64,000 bases of DNA from Macrocystis pyrifera (lineage: Eukaryota; Sar; Phaeophyceae; Laminariales; Laminariaceae): positions 1,261,001 to 1,325,000 of the forward strand of contig JASSKH010000045.1 of NCBI GenBank assembly GCA_031763025.1, read 5' to 3'. The position numbers and the translations under genes were made by a program. Shown here piece after piece: positions 11,201 through 21,666 of the stretch (positions within the stretch are counted from its first letter, which is position 1; the number at the start of each line of letters is the position of its first letter). The notes below the pieces were generated by a model that was not told the origin of the DNA, did no database searches, and worked only from the letters and a program-made list of their open reading frames with translations.

Positions 11201-12915
11201 TTAGTCGGTTGAGCTATTATTACGGGGGACCATAATAAATAGGATCTACGGTACACACAAAACCTATATATTTACCTATTTTTTCTAACACTATTTGGTC
11301 CTATTTACTATGGTCCCCCGTAATACCGGTAAATGGTTAACCAATAATACCCAATCTAAACCTTTTAACACTGCTGCTGCATCGTACTTTTGTAATTATT
11401 CCTGCGTTTCCTTGGGATATTATTAATAGCTGTTTATGGTAAAGAGCTGACTTCGTACGGGAGTGCGATCCTTTTTTAGCGATCGTTTTCTCGACAACGG
11501 TAACTTAAGGTAAGGTTCCCAAATTCGAACAATACATTTTAAGGGAGCCTCTCGACCGGATCTCTCCGAAAACACCTCCCTTGTTCGGTGCCGACAACCT
11601 TCTTCCCGTTCTGCCTGGAAAAACCGCGAGTTGAAAAAAGAGCGCACTCCTGTTCCTTTATTACGGTTGTCTAGAACAGCAGTTGCAGTAACTGCTTCGT
11701 GTGCATACGACAAACAATGCCGGCGCGTATTACTTTTTGCTTTCGCAACTATTTTGGGTGAGCCCAAGCGTCCCGGACTATTCGTTTTGCGACAGCAGCG
11801 GCAGTAGTAGCAGCAACAGCAGCAGCAGCAGCAGTGGCAGTGAGTCCTGCCCACGATCAAGACTGTGATGTGGAAACTACCACAACAACTTGCATGCACA
11901 GCAGTACACAGCATGCGCACCAGCTGTATGTATTATTAGTCTTACTACTTCGTACATATGTACGAGTATACACCCTCGGACCCTGACAGCCAAACCGCGG
12001 TGTCATGACAACTAACTTCACAGGAGCGAGCGCACCATCGGCGGCGTGTGTCCTCCGCGCCACAGAACAAACACACATAATAATATTGGTACTCGTACAC
12101 ACCACAAGGAAATCGGCACCTTCTCGCACGGCACAGACAGACGCAGCAGACTCTTGGGCAGGTTCTTGTTCTGCCTTCTCGTCTCATGGTAAAATTGCAT
12201 GATATGGCACATGAACGTGTATAACCCCTTTATACTTACACCAGGACATCACCTACGTTTGTTGGGGAAAATACTTCCGTAGGACTACTACTAATAGTAC
12301 GGGGGACCATAGTAAATAGGACCAAAAAATGTTGGTCAAAATAGGTAAATATATAGGTTTTTATGTGTACCATATGTCCTATTAACTATGGACCCCCGTA
12401 ATATAATATTAATATTGTTAGAGAGTAAGCTATTAATATTATTACGGGGGCCATAGTAAATAGGACACAATATTGTTAGTAAAAATAGGTAAATATATAG
12501 GTTTTTATGTACACCATAGGTCCTGTTAACTATAGACCCCCGAATAATAGCTGAAATATGTAAGATGTAGGACCAAAACTGGACGAAATTGTGCGGCGGA
12601 ATTACGTTTTTACGAGTCTGCGGATATCTACTCACTCGTACGAGTAGTATCTGCTTTTATCTTTCGATCTGCCATCGGCTCGACCCAACGAGCGAGTTCG
12701 GGGCGACGCCTCTGCACACTTGCCTGGCTCAGCGCGAAGACAAGCAGCACGGGCAGCTCGGTCAGCACCTCCATAGGCTCCGAAGCTCTGCGGCAGTTGG
12801 GCGGGAGATCGACTCGGCAGCTAAGCCCCATCGCCAGCCAGCACAGCACGTAGAATCCGAACCAGATGGCTGCTCTTGCACTCCGACTCATATCGCTAAA
12901 CGTAGAATCGTCCAT
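7782..12915 (-). CDS. Gene A: spliced multi-pass membrane protein, paralogue of gene B
   Basis: Three exons (12724-12915, 10888-10970, 7782-8259) join to 753 nt, 250 aa plus a TAG stop, with matching phases (0, then 2). I do not recognise the family and assign no function. Visible: a first hydrophobic segment near residues 16-32; a short loop with LPPNC and two cysteines (about 33 and 41); a hydrophobic stretch over EVLTELPVLLVFALSQ; a segment at about 83-99 split by intron 2; a very hydrophobic segment at about 118-139; then three more, ending in GVFLQGVGAY. About six or seven membrane passes are likely. The assembly is supported by gene B, which shares intron positions, phases and the motifs LPPxC, EVLTxL, LLVFxLxQ and FxQGxGAY. 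Intron 1 uses a GC donor. The start is the first ATG (12915) before the first hydrophobic segment. There is no charged tail, unlike B. Confidence 0.8.
8260..9570 (-). repeat. Acceptor-edge tandem array in intron 2 of gene A
   Basis: About nine degenerate units, each carrying a copy of the exon 3 acceptor edge (genuine minus-strand form CAG|CGGACTGGTCATCTCC). Edge copies lie near 8432, 8493, 8609, 8681, 8801, 8901, 9333, 9434 and 9537. The rest of each unit is G-rich on the plus strand with short poly-T or poly-G runs. Several copies keep an AG at the edge (8432, 8609, 8681, 8901), and some keep the frame so that GLVISTFSR is still encoded (8801). Confidence 0.8.
9585..9835. repeat. Dispersed repeat 'tgcatggccgtagtcg' copy 1
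   Basis: A ~240 bp unit beginning near ctcatgcatggccgtagtcg and ending after gcatatggatgacagc. It recurs at 56235-56635, 57935-58060 and 58365-58480 inside the large gene to the right. It is joined directly to the exon-edge array here. No coding potential seen. Confidence 0.75.
10888..10970 (-). CDS. Gene A exon 2 (83 nt)
   Basis: Reads AFVCKILDDERFESL then TKPYFPAVIIA, aligning with gene B exon 2 (AWFVEILEERRFRELKKEVY). The length is identical (83 nt), as are phases (0 in, 2 out). Donor is AG|GTAAGC. The acceptor is a tandem GTGCAGCAG, so splicing could add one Gln by using 10973. Confidence 0.85.
11218..11325 (-). mobile_element. MITE family 1, copy 2
   Basis: Both TIRs intact (tacgggggaccataataaat and ctatttactatggtcccccg), reverse orientation, TA at both ends. 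Lies in intron 1 of gene A. Confidence 0.92.
12297..12402 (+). mobile_element. MITE family 1, copy 3 (mixed arms)
   Basis: The left arm carries TAGTAAATAGG. The right arm carries the complement of TAGTTAATAGG. So the two arms belong to different subtypes. Confidence 0.92.
12441..12547 (+). mobile_element. MITE family 1, copy 4
   Basis: Only 38 bp from copy 3 and in the same orientation. Left arm attacgggggccatagtaaa, right arm ctgttaactatagacccccg; again mixed arm types. Confidence 0.92.
12724..12915 (-). CDS. Gene A exon 1
   Basis: 64 codons starting at ATG 12915 and ending in ...VFALSQ. The homologous exon of gene B ends in ...VFGLAQ at a normal GT donor. Here the same point reads CAG|GCAAGT, a textbook GC-type donor. 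A GT exists 6 nt further on (AGT|GTGCAG) and would also be phase 0, adding Ala-Ser, but its donor consensus is poor. Encodes the first membrane segment and the LPPNC loop. Confidence 0.8.
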
Positions 12916-12999
12916 GGCTATACTGCTGTGCGTGCTGTGGTCTGCCCAGTCGGTCTATACAGGCGAGGGCACGTGCCGTCGTGTGTGTAGCAAGTGCCA

Positions 13000-15030
13000 C
13001 GTGTGTCAAGCAGCAGCAGCAGCAGGAGGAGGAGGAGGCACAGCACGCAGTGGAAATTGATAAATGAAAATTCGACAACACATTCGATTTGGATCCGACA
13101 GTCCCGCGCACGCCCCATTCAAGGAAAAAGCGAAAAAAATAATAAAAGCACCGTTCGCTGGCGTTCGTGAAAAAAAAATGAAAGAAGGCGAAGAAAGCTA
13201 AAAAAACCCCAAAAGTTATCACAGCAGCAGCAGCACCAGCAGCAGGCTACAACCTACACCACTAGCAGTTCAGTTCTCGCGATCACTTGTCACCTGGCTT
13301 TATGTCGTCGACCGATGCTGTTACGCTTATTGTTCTGTGAAGGACGAATGAATATCGATCGTCTGCACTTCTTCACATCATAATATATATGTATATTTAT
13401 GAGACGCCTCTGCTATACTGAGTATATAGTTCCAAGTATGCCTTGTATAATGATTAATCATGGGAGGCAGTCAGAGTTGTTCTCTCCCGGCGGGTATGAC
13501 CCCACCCCACCCCCCCCGGCCGGCGGGTATCCGCAAAATATCCAACTCCTCTATGATATGAATGAATGCGAGTATGCTGGATACTACAGTAGGTACTATT
13601 ACTAGGTAGGGTCGACGCGATCCACCGGGTGCTATCTGTATTGGTACACTGAGCAAAACGCTGGCCATCCTGGGCCACCTATTATAAATAAAACAAAATG
13701 AAATAAAATAAATAAATAATGCTATGAAAAGAAGCGGAAAGAAAGCTGGTCGAGGTTGGATTTCTGTTTGAGAATGAAAGGTGGTGCGTTCTACACTAAC
13801 TCTAGTATATAGTATAGTAACACGATTCCATTGTTCCATAATTTCTTGTTTTCCAGTTTATATAGCTCTCTACTAGTGCTCGTGTTCTTATTTACACCAA
13901 TCAGAATCGCGCGTCTTTTTTATGAAGACAAAAGTCACAGTTTTACACAAGAAATTATACCAGGTGCATGAGGGACCACTATACTCACTGCACTGCGGTA
14001 CCAGGTATATTCGATCAAGTTGGAATGGAACACCGTACGATATACATTTTCGGAGAGTAAAAATAGTAATAAAACAATACTGGCATAACCGAACGGTGGA
14101 CAATAACAACATACATACATATTGCAGTATAGCACCTGATGGTACGGAACACGGAACGCGGAATGAAACGAGTTCGTCGGGTCGGGTCCGAAATGAAACC
14201 CGGCGGGTAGACTACAGGGGGTAGGTACACGACTCCCCCGGGTTGGACCTGCCGCGATTCATCAGGTGCTTTCTTTTGTGCCCCATCTCATCTATTATCT
14301 TTGCGCTACAAGTCCATAGCTCCCTCCCTGTCGTAACTGTCATACAACTCAGCTCGGGGTAACACAGCAGGCAACCCCCCCCCCCGCCGTCCCCACTGCC
14401 TAGGTTACGGAAGTGCATGCATGCGTTTAATTTTATCGCGAGAAGGGTTCATTCGGCATTTCTTTCCCTCGTCGACACGCTAGGCTCTCTGTGAGTCTTT
14501 TCGCCCCAAAAAAGTCCGTTGGCGGGGCTGGGGGTTCGAACTCGCAGAAGCCTTCACGAGGTTTATACAACTGCACAGGACACAAACAAGTCGTGCCCGA
14601 GGGTAGGCTGGGTTGAGGGGAGAAATTCTTATTCCAGGACGTATTTTGTTTTTGGGGCCAATTTTTTTTCTGGCCGACGGGGCTCCTCAATCAAACGAAG
14701 ATATTTATCGAAAACCTTTCCCTGTGCTTGTTCCTAATTGCCCCATTTCATTTAGTGTTTTTGCATGTATTGCTATTACAGCATTGGTCGTATTCGTTTC
14801 GGGCCTGGTTACAGCCCACGTATTGTTGCCAATCAATATGTCCGTTAATATAAAATACGTTTATTCTTCAAATCATTATCTAACTAGTTACTATATTTAC
14901 GACCAAACTGGTCGCAACAGCCTGGGGGTTGTGTGTTGATCGGGTTGCATGCCCGCGATGTTTCTCAAAGCCGGTTATTATCGAGGTGTAGAGCTCTTCC
15001 TGTTGCTCTTATTATATAAAATCTACCACA
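13000..15030. other. Upstream of gene A; no supported gene
   Basis: CAG/GGA repeats at 13010-13036 and CAG repeats at 13223-13245 lie upstream of the gene A start and may be 5' UTR or promoter. 14140-14240 has a GGGTCGGGTC-type tract. No convincing exon. Confidence 0.4.
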
Positions 15031-15034
15031 GACC

Positions 15035-15145
15035 CACACATCGGACATATCACGATATATCTGTCCACCGATAGATCATCTACAGATAGATCATTTAGAT
15101 CCTCACCTGCCGTTACGAGATGATCCTTCCTGTGCAGGAGATATA
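15035..15145. repeat. GATC-rich dispersed repeat, left part
   Basis: catcggacatatcacgatat, gatagatcatctacagatag and cctcacctgccgttacgaga match the left part of the family. The right part (ctcacccggtgacatgagct, gccgtgaaagatctagagac) lies at 15585-15650 beyond the SINE-like copies. Confidence 0.65.
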
Positions 15146-15169
15146 CTACATACTACATATACATATGTA

Positions 15170-15306
15170 GGTGTTATGAGGCTTATATTGGGTAGGTGGT
15201 TGGCTAACCTTTTACCTTTAGCCCAACGGACTGAGACCTTAACAAATGGCGACGACGGCAGAACATGGGTCGTTGGTCGTGAGTTCGAATCTCACGTCCA
15301 CCATGA
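15170..15306 (+). repeat. tRNA-derived SINE-like unit with A and B boxes
   Basis: tagcccaacgg at 15219-15229 fits the A-box pattern. gtgagttcgaatctcac at 15279-15295 fits a B box inside a perfect 5 bp T-arm stem, followed by gtccacca. No matching 5' acceptor strand is visible, so it is not an intact tRNA. 15447-15520 repeats the left half (A box only). Confidence 0.5.
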
Positions 15307-15444
15307 AATCGCTTTTTAAAGAACAGTGAATTTCCTCATGTCAAGAATCTGAAAAAAAGGCTTCTGGATCCCCAGAAATTGGAACCGCGTGTTGGTGTCA
15401 CGCGTCGACCCGTATATCCGGTCCGTTCCAGGGGGGGAGGAGAG

Positions 15445-15522
15445 TGTTATGAGGCTTCTATTGGGTAGGCGGTTGGTTAACCTTTTACTTTTAGCCCAAC
15501 GGACTAAGACCTTAACACAGGT
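15445..15522 (+). repeat. Truncated copy of the SINE-like unit
   Basis: gtgttatgaggcttctattg through gaccttaacac repeats 15174-15245 nearly base for base, then diverges before the B box. Confidence 0.65.
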
Positions 15523-15838
15523 CGGCACAGTACAGATTCAACCCACAAAATATGTCCCACATAGATCATGAAGCTTCTACGGCTCTCACCCGGTGACATG
15601 AGCTGGATATCTGGAATCAACCAAGTTGCCGTGAAAGATCTAGAGACAACAAAAAATTGTAATCCATGAGCTGTCCGAGGTGCGGGATCTATACAACAAA
15701 ACGAACTTGCACACAATCAATAAGGCACCCCCTCTATCGTGGCATAGAATAATAGCTCAAACGGCGAAATGGAATTGTCCGGTGTCAAATCTGGGGCCGG
15801 AGGCACACACATATATATACATATATTACCAGGTATAT

Positions 15839-15952
15839 ATTACGGGGGGGGGACCATAGTCAATAGGACCTACGGTACACACAAAAACCTTTATATTTAG
15901 CTAGTATTTTTACCAACAACATTTGGTCCTATTTTCTATGGTCCCCCATAAT
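15839..15952 (-). mobile_element. MITE family 1, copy 5
   Basis: Reverse orientation, expanded G run in the left TIR and a mutated right end (gtcccccataat). Confidence 0.9.
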
Positions 15953-16379
15953 GGTATATATATGAAGAAAAATAAAAACCGAAGCAGTGGTACCATCGAA
16001 AAATTACTCAAAACTCGTTTTTTGTAAGCTTAAGCTTGGTGCGATAATTCGATCGCGCGTTCCACGGGGTGTGTCGTAGGTTTTCAGAATTGGTACGAAC
16101 CATTACAGGTTTGAAAGCAACATAATAATTACCTACCAAGCATGCCACAATGGTGACTGCCGTAGTTACTATGGTATACTCATACAGGGCAGGCTCTAAA
16201 AATTAATTTATCTATTTCTCACTGCAAATCTTGTCCCCCGCACTAATCCCAAACAATCTGCCCCCACAAAAAAACTGGGTGATATAACATAGTGCGTAAA
16301 AAAACTACAGAATAGCCAGACAGCGGGAATACTTTTGTTTGGCGCGTGTGCTTCTGCCCATTTCCATCAAATATGCTAT

Positions 16380-17395
16380 GGCTAGTAAACCTGCTTTTGG
16401 GGGTGGGGGCATCAAGGTCTCTTCTGTCCTTTATATACCAAATATCGTGTGGGTTTGCGGACAGTCAAGGGGCCAAGTCAAGTCAACAACACCTCTTCTC
16501 CGACCTTAATATACCAGATATAGTGCAGGTGGGCGGTCACTCAAGCAGTCAAGTCAAGGTATCCTCTGACTTTGATGTACCAGTTATTGTGTAAGTGGGC
16601 GGGCAGTCAACGGATCAAGTCAGGCCAACGCCTCCCCTGACCTTAATATACCAGTTATAGTGTCAGTGGGCGGACAGTCAAGGGACCAAGTCAAGTCAAG
16701 GTCTCGTGTGACGGTAATATACCAGTTATTGTCTGGGTGGGCGGACATTCGAGGGACCAAGTCAAGTTAATAAGGTCTCCGCTGACCTTAATATACCTGA
16801 TATAGTGTAGATGGGCAACCACTAAAGGAGTCAAGTCAAGTCAAGGTTTCCTCTGACCTTAATATACCAGTTGCCGTGTAGGTGAGCGGACAGTCAAGGG
16901 GTCAAGTCAAGTCAAGGCCTCCTCTGATGTTACGATATTGTATAGGTGGGAGGTCAGTCAAGGGGTCAAGTCAAGTCAAGGTGTCTTCTGACCTTAATAT
17001 TCCAGTTGCAGTGTACGCCGAGGGATCAAGTCAAGTCAAAGGCCTCTGACTTCCATATACCAGTTATACTGTAGGTGGGCGGTCAGTCTAGGTGAGAGAT
17101 CAGTTCAGGAGTCAAGTCCAGGTCTCCTCTGGTCTAAATATATCAGATATAGTGCAGGTGGGCGGCCAGTCAAGGGGTCAAGTCAAGTCAAGGTCTCCTT
17201 TGACCTTGCTGTACCAGTTGTAGTGTATGTGGGTGGACAATCAAGGGGTCAAGTCAAGGCAAGTCAATGCCTCCTCTGACCTTAATATACCAGTTGTAGC
17301 GTAGACAGGCGGTCAGCCTACGTCAGCGGTCTGTCAATGTTTCTTCCGGTATTTAATATACCGGTGATAGTGTGGGCGGTCAGTCAAGAGGTCAT
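16380..17395. repeat. ~70-80 bp tandem array, about 13-14 units
   Basis: Each unit has ggtgggcggtcagtcaaggg, gtcaagtcaagtcaaggtct, cctctgaccttaatatacca and gttatagtgta. No long frame runs through it. It lies between genes A and B. Confidence 0.9.
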
Positions 17396-17769
17396 GCCGC
17401 GGTCTCCGAGCATATTTCTCCCCACGCAACCCCGTGTGCATGCACGTTCGCCGCCCCCCCCCTATGCTTCACAAAAGACGCATCGAACCAAGCCTCACGA
17501 ATCGCATCATCAGCCAAAATGTTTCATATTTGCACAAATTTGAGTTCATTATTTTTGTTATTAGTATATTCGTATTACTATAATAACCAGCACACCCAGC
17601 AGCGAAGCGCCCCCCCCGCTCCCCCCCCCCCATCTACGGGTATCGACAGCAGTAGCATTACCCAAGGTACTGGATGGAGAACTTCCCTTCTCCGGTTTTA
17701 TTTCTTCTGTCCCAAACAATTCGGTGCTGCTGCAGCTGCTCCTACAACTTATCAAGCGTGTTTGTTTTA

Positions 17770-17875
17770 GCAGGGCAAATACTCTGGGATAACCACGGGT
17801 ATGTACCCTGGTAGGTACCCAGGGAGGTGCCCGGGTATCCCCAGTAGGGTGGTACCCCGGTACCACACCCTTGAA
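17770..17875. repeat. Palindrome-rich GGGTACC/GGTACCC tract
   Basis: gggtatgtaccc, ggtaggtaccc, aggtgcccgggtatcccc and ggtggtaccccggtacc follow one another, so short hairpins can form many ways. Confidence 0.65.
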
Positions 17876-17879
17876 CATG

Positions 17880-20560
17880 TTTCTGCATCATCTGAGAGAG
17901 AGGTAGAAATAACTACTGCATGTACCTTCCTTCTGAAACAAGAATCCGCACCATCACTGCTGTTACATCAGGCAGGCCTAAGGCAAGCAAGCTGTATAGT
18001 GCAGAGCTAGCCAATCGCTAGCTAAGAAAGCAGTCAGCCAGGCCAAAAGATAGCTGTATGGTTCAGAGCTAGCCAGTCACCACTGGTGTCTAAAAACTGC
18101 ATGAAAGCAGCAATCAGTTACCGTATGATACGTAATTTCAGGTACTATAACGAACCACCAAACAAGCGGGGGCACAACCAACGGCACTCTCGCATGTACG
18201 TATGCAAAAATAAATAAAATGTCTACAGGTCGTCGTGATTCGTCTCGTGTTTTCTTTTTCAAGCCAGACATCGCAAAAACGCCTACCCAGGACAACACAA
18301 TACACAATTGGCACCCAAATCACCCCTTTCCTCCCTACTAACCCCTCGCACGCCCGGCAAACAGAGCAACAAATAAAACAAGAGAACAAGGAACAAAATA
18401 TGTAATATGCTCAGTCCAAATCCCGCACTAAAGAACGAAAAACACCTGACCCGGGCCTATATATTTAGGTGTCAAGATCGAGATCCCAAATCGAAATCCA
18501 ACATGACCTAATAGAGTGCACCACGCCACAAGAAACGACGTGTCATTTTCCCGCCTGCATCCTGGAAATAAACAGATATCAATCCGCGGGATTTTAGTAG
18601 GTATAAGAACCGATAATCTACCTTTCGCTTCCTCTCGCCTGACGTTTTCGGCTTACGAGATACCGAAGAATTTTATATTTGTCCAAAAACAAAACATCGC
18701 AAAAACATAAATGCGTACGTACACGTACCGTTCGTTGACGTTCAATAATCAACTTTTCCGTCGAACCAAAGCAGGCACGTACGTACGCAAGCAAGCAAGC
18801 AAGGACCATATAAATATATGGATCGCCAGAAATATATAATACATTAGTCAATTCTTCACCCCGGCCATGATGTATGATATCTCATGGGAGAGGATGTGGA
18901 AAAGCTAGAGGTTGCGCACCAATTCAACAATAACGTCGCAACCTCGATACAGCAGTCCACTTCACACAACAACACCACCAGCGCAACGAACCCCTTACTG
19001 ACCAGGCCCTGACCCCACCTCTCGCCGCACATAAAAAACACACCGCTTTTGAGGGGTATGTTACCAATCAACGTTTTTGTACGAGAGTACAGGCTCAACT
19101 AACTGACTCCTTGCCTCTTTCGCTTGGTACCATGTCGAGCCGAACTCTCTCGCTCACTCCATTTTTCCATAGCCAAAACAGGACACAACAGCTGAACGCC
19201 AGTGTGCCCCACAACAATTGTGGTCGCATCCGAAAAGCAGTGAAAGAAAAGCCTCCAAAAGAGGGGGGGAGGGAGGCAAGAAAGAGAAAAGCCATCGTAA
19301 AACCCGACCCAATCCGCCCTTCGCCGGTTCGAAGCGGCGCAACTACTACGTAACCAAAAAAAACAACCCGTCTTTCGCCGTTTCAAGGCGGCGCAACTAC
19401 GCAACCAACCAGAAGCACGGAAACAGACGACGCGCATACACTGCTAGAGTATGGGCCAAAAAAACAACGCACCGGGTCAGCACAATACCCCGACCCGCGA
19501 CAGCACCGTTTCTTGTTTACTGTATTCTTGGTACAGTATGGAGATGCCACTGCTACTGCCTGCGGAAGAGCGACTACGGTCTCCCTCGTAATACGAAAGC
19601 CACCATTCAGGAGGGAAGGCAGACAAGGCCAGAACCGCTTCCACCTTTTTACCACCTCCATCCGTTCCTCTCACTCACACAGCAATCGTCATCAACCACT
19701 TCCCCCCGCGCTCTATCATCACCATTCAACGAAAATCTTCCAAAGGGATCGCGCTGACGAAACAAAAGAAATACAAGAGCGAGCCAACCACGAACGACGC
19801 AGCCAAAATCCAGAGAAAAGAAGAAAAAAAACCCTACCCAGTTAAGTTTCCCTGGTACAGGGTCAAAAACCACGACGCAGCCGATCCAGGAGAGAACCAA
19901 CCAACCAATCACCCAGCCGCTACCGAGCTAACCCTGGTGTAGGACCAGCTACCCCACCGATCTACCTCTAACCCTGCTGCAGGAGGCGTTCAGTGGTCAG
20001 GGCCCCAGTTAGCTTCGTCCAGCTAGACCCAGGCCGCTCGCCCAACCAAACACCCCTTACCCAGCTAACTCCGCTATAGGGCATTCAAAGGGCTTCTTCG
20101 ACCACACCGATCGCATCCTCCCATCCCCCCCCCCCCAATCCGGGCGCTTTTCTAGACCCAACAGGGCTCGGTCCAGTTTCTCTTCTTAGGGCCCGGTCCC
20201 TTCAACAGTCTGACTAGCATGTCAGCGCTATCGTCTATACAAGCACTTCCGTCGCAGAGAAAAATCAAGACCCTTCTTCCTCCCGACCATGTCGAGTGGC
20301 TAGCGCAAACACGTAACGGGTGGGGAGTTAACTCCTCGAAGTCACGTCCCGAAAGTCAAAACCACCGCTGCGATGAGATCGATGTTGGTTGGTCGATGCG
20401 AACGATACGATCGATGCAAGCGAGATGGCGCGCGGTGGGCGAAGAAAGGCAAGAGCACAGAATGAAGAGAAGTCAAAGAGAAATCAATCACGCGTGGGAG
20501 AAACAGACCGACTTGCACTGCCACCAAATGCGCGGCTAGCTCCTAAGGCGTCCCCGTCCA
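17880..20560. other. Intergenic, low-complexity; no supported gene
   Basis: Short duplications at 17995-18075 (agctagccaatcgctagct and agctagccagtcac) and 19313-19402 (ttcgccg.ttc.aagcggcgcaactac twice). Strongly C/A-rich from 19100 to 20200. Open frames on both strands are low-complexity. Confidence 0.45.
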
Positions 20561-20564
20561 CAGC

Positions 20565-20950
20565 GGCGCCACCAAAGCGCAGATAGCTTTCAAACGAGTC
20601 TGCCGGGCTCGCCGTGCCTTTTGCCCATTTCCCCAGCTACGAGAGCAGAGTCAGTCAAGTCAGTCAGCAAGCCAGCCAGCCAGCCACAAGCAACATCTTT
20701 CAACCCAACGCCACCAAATGCGCAACAGGTACTGTAGCTTTCAATTGCGTCTGTCGGCCTTGCCTTGCCCGCTTCCCCAGAGCTACGAAGGCACTCTCTG
20801 CTACGAAGGCAGCCACAAGCAACATATTTCAACCCAACGCCACCAAATGCGCAACAGGTACTGTAGCTTTCAATTGCGTCTGTCGGCCTTGCCTTGCCCG
20901 CTTCCCCAGAGCTACGAAGGCACTCTCTGCTACGAAGGCAGTCGCAAGCA
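20565..20950. repeat. 129 bp tandem repeat, two near-identical units plus an older one
   Basis: 20692-20819 and 20820-20948 differ at only a few bases. A diverged third unit lies at 20565-20690. The period is 129, a multiple of three, so a plus-strand frame stays open through all units (NATKCATGTVAFNCVCRPCL repeated). I see no family match and treat it as a repeat. Confidence 0.8.
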
Positions 20951-21089
20951 GCGTTCATCAACACACTATCGACCCCCCGTCCGCCCTCCTATCTCGTTCA
21001 GCCTTGGCAAAATATTGGTCTGTGTGTTTACACGCACGCGCGAGGCCACCCACGCGGTGCATCGTAACGCACGCTCGACTAGAAACCCA

Positions 21090-21530
21090 CCATGGCAAAG
21101 ACAAGGAAATCTTAGTCCTCGTCAATGATCACTCCCCTCCCGCCCAAGCAGCGCAAAGCAATGCAGACCCATCGTCAAAGCTTGGAAATTCTGTAGCTAT
21201 GGTCGCCGATGCCGAAGCCGTCATCATTGACGGTACATAGTCTTCCCCCTCCCTTCCCTTCCCCACCCAAAATACGCAACGCGATGGAAACCCATCTCCG
21301 AGGCAAAAAAAGAAAGGAAATAATTTTAATTGACGGTGCTGACTCAAGTCGCCATCACAAACGACACAGCCATCCCCACTTCTCCCCTCTCCGCCCAAAA
21401 AACACACCGTTGTGGAAACCCACCGCCAACAAGGCCGACATGAAGTCTGCAGTCCCCGCCGAAAAAACGCAACGCAATGGAAACCTATCGTCAAGAAGGC
21501 CGAAAAAACCAAGTATTTTTTTTAGTCGTC
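21090..21530. repeat. Tandem array beyond the stop of gene B
   Basis: About four units of 90-125 bp sharing ccctccgcccaaaaaa and acgcaatggaaacccatcgtc. One unit edge on the minus strand, ATTGACGAGGACTAAG (near 21110), resembles the end of gene B exon 4, ATCGACGACGACTAAA, so the stop-codon edge may be part of the repeat. Confidence 0.6.
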
Positions 21531-21666
21531 GTCGATGCTGTAGCTGTTCCTGTCGTCATTCACAATATAATCGTAGCTGTCGCTGCTGCTGCTGCTGTCC
21601 TTCCCGAATCCACTCCCAGGTGCACCAAAACCATTGCCATGGTTGTTCATGGAATCGCAGAGGAAC
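21522..21666 (-). CDS. Gene B exon 4 (C-terminal tail)
   Basis: Acceptor GGCCAG|GTTCCT continues phase 2 to read R-FLCDSMNNHGNGFGAPG, a run of Ser and Asp, and SIDDD before a TAA stop. FLCDS aligns with HFLTHDH at the end of gene A, which supports the junction. The tail is hydrophilic and probably cytosolic or lumenal; a possible site for phosphorylation, but that is only inference from composition. Confidence 0.7.

Noticed and set aside
12336..12635. Recurrent peptide NRTYGxHKNLYIYLFLL in several places
   Set aside because: It is the translation of the MITE family and depends only on the DNA repeat; copies have stops and no start context.
15230..15306. Intact tRNA gene
   Set aside because: T-arm and 3' CCA-like end are present, but no 5' acceptor strand pairs with gtccacc and no clear anticodon arm is seen.
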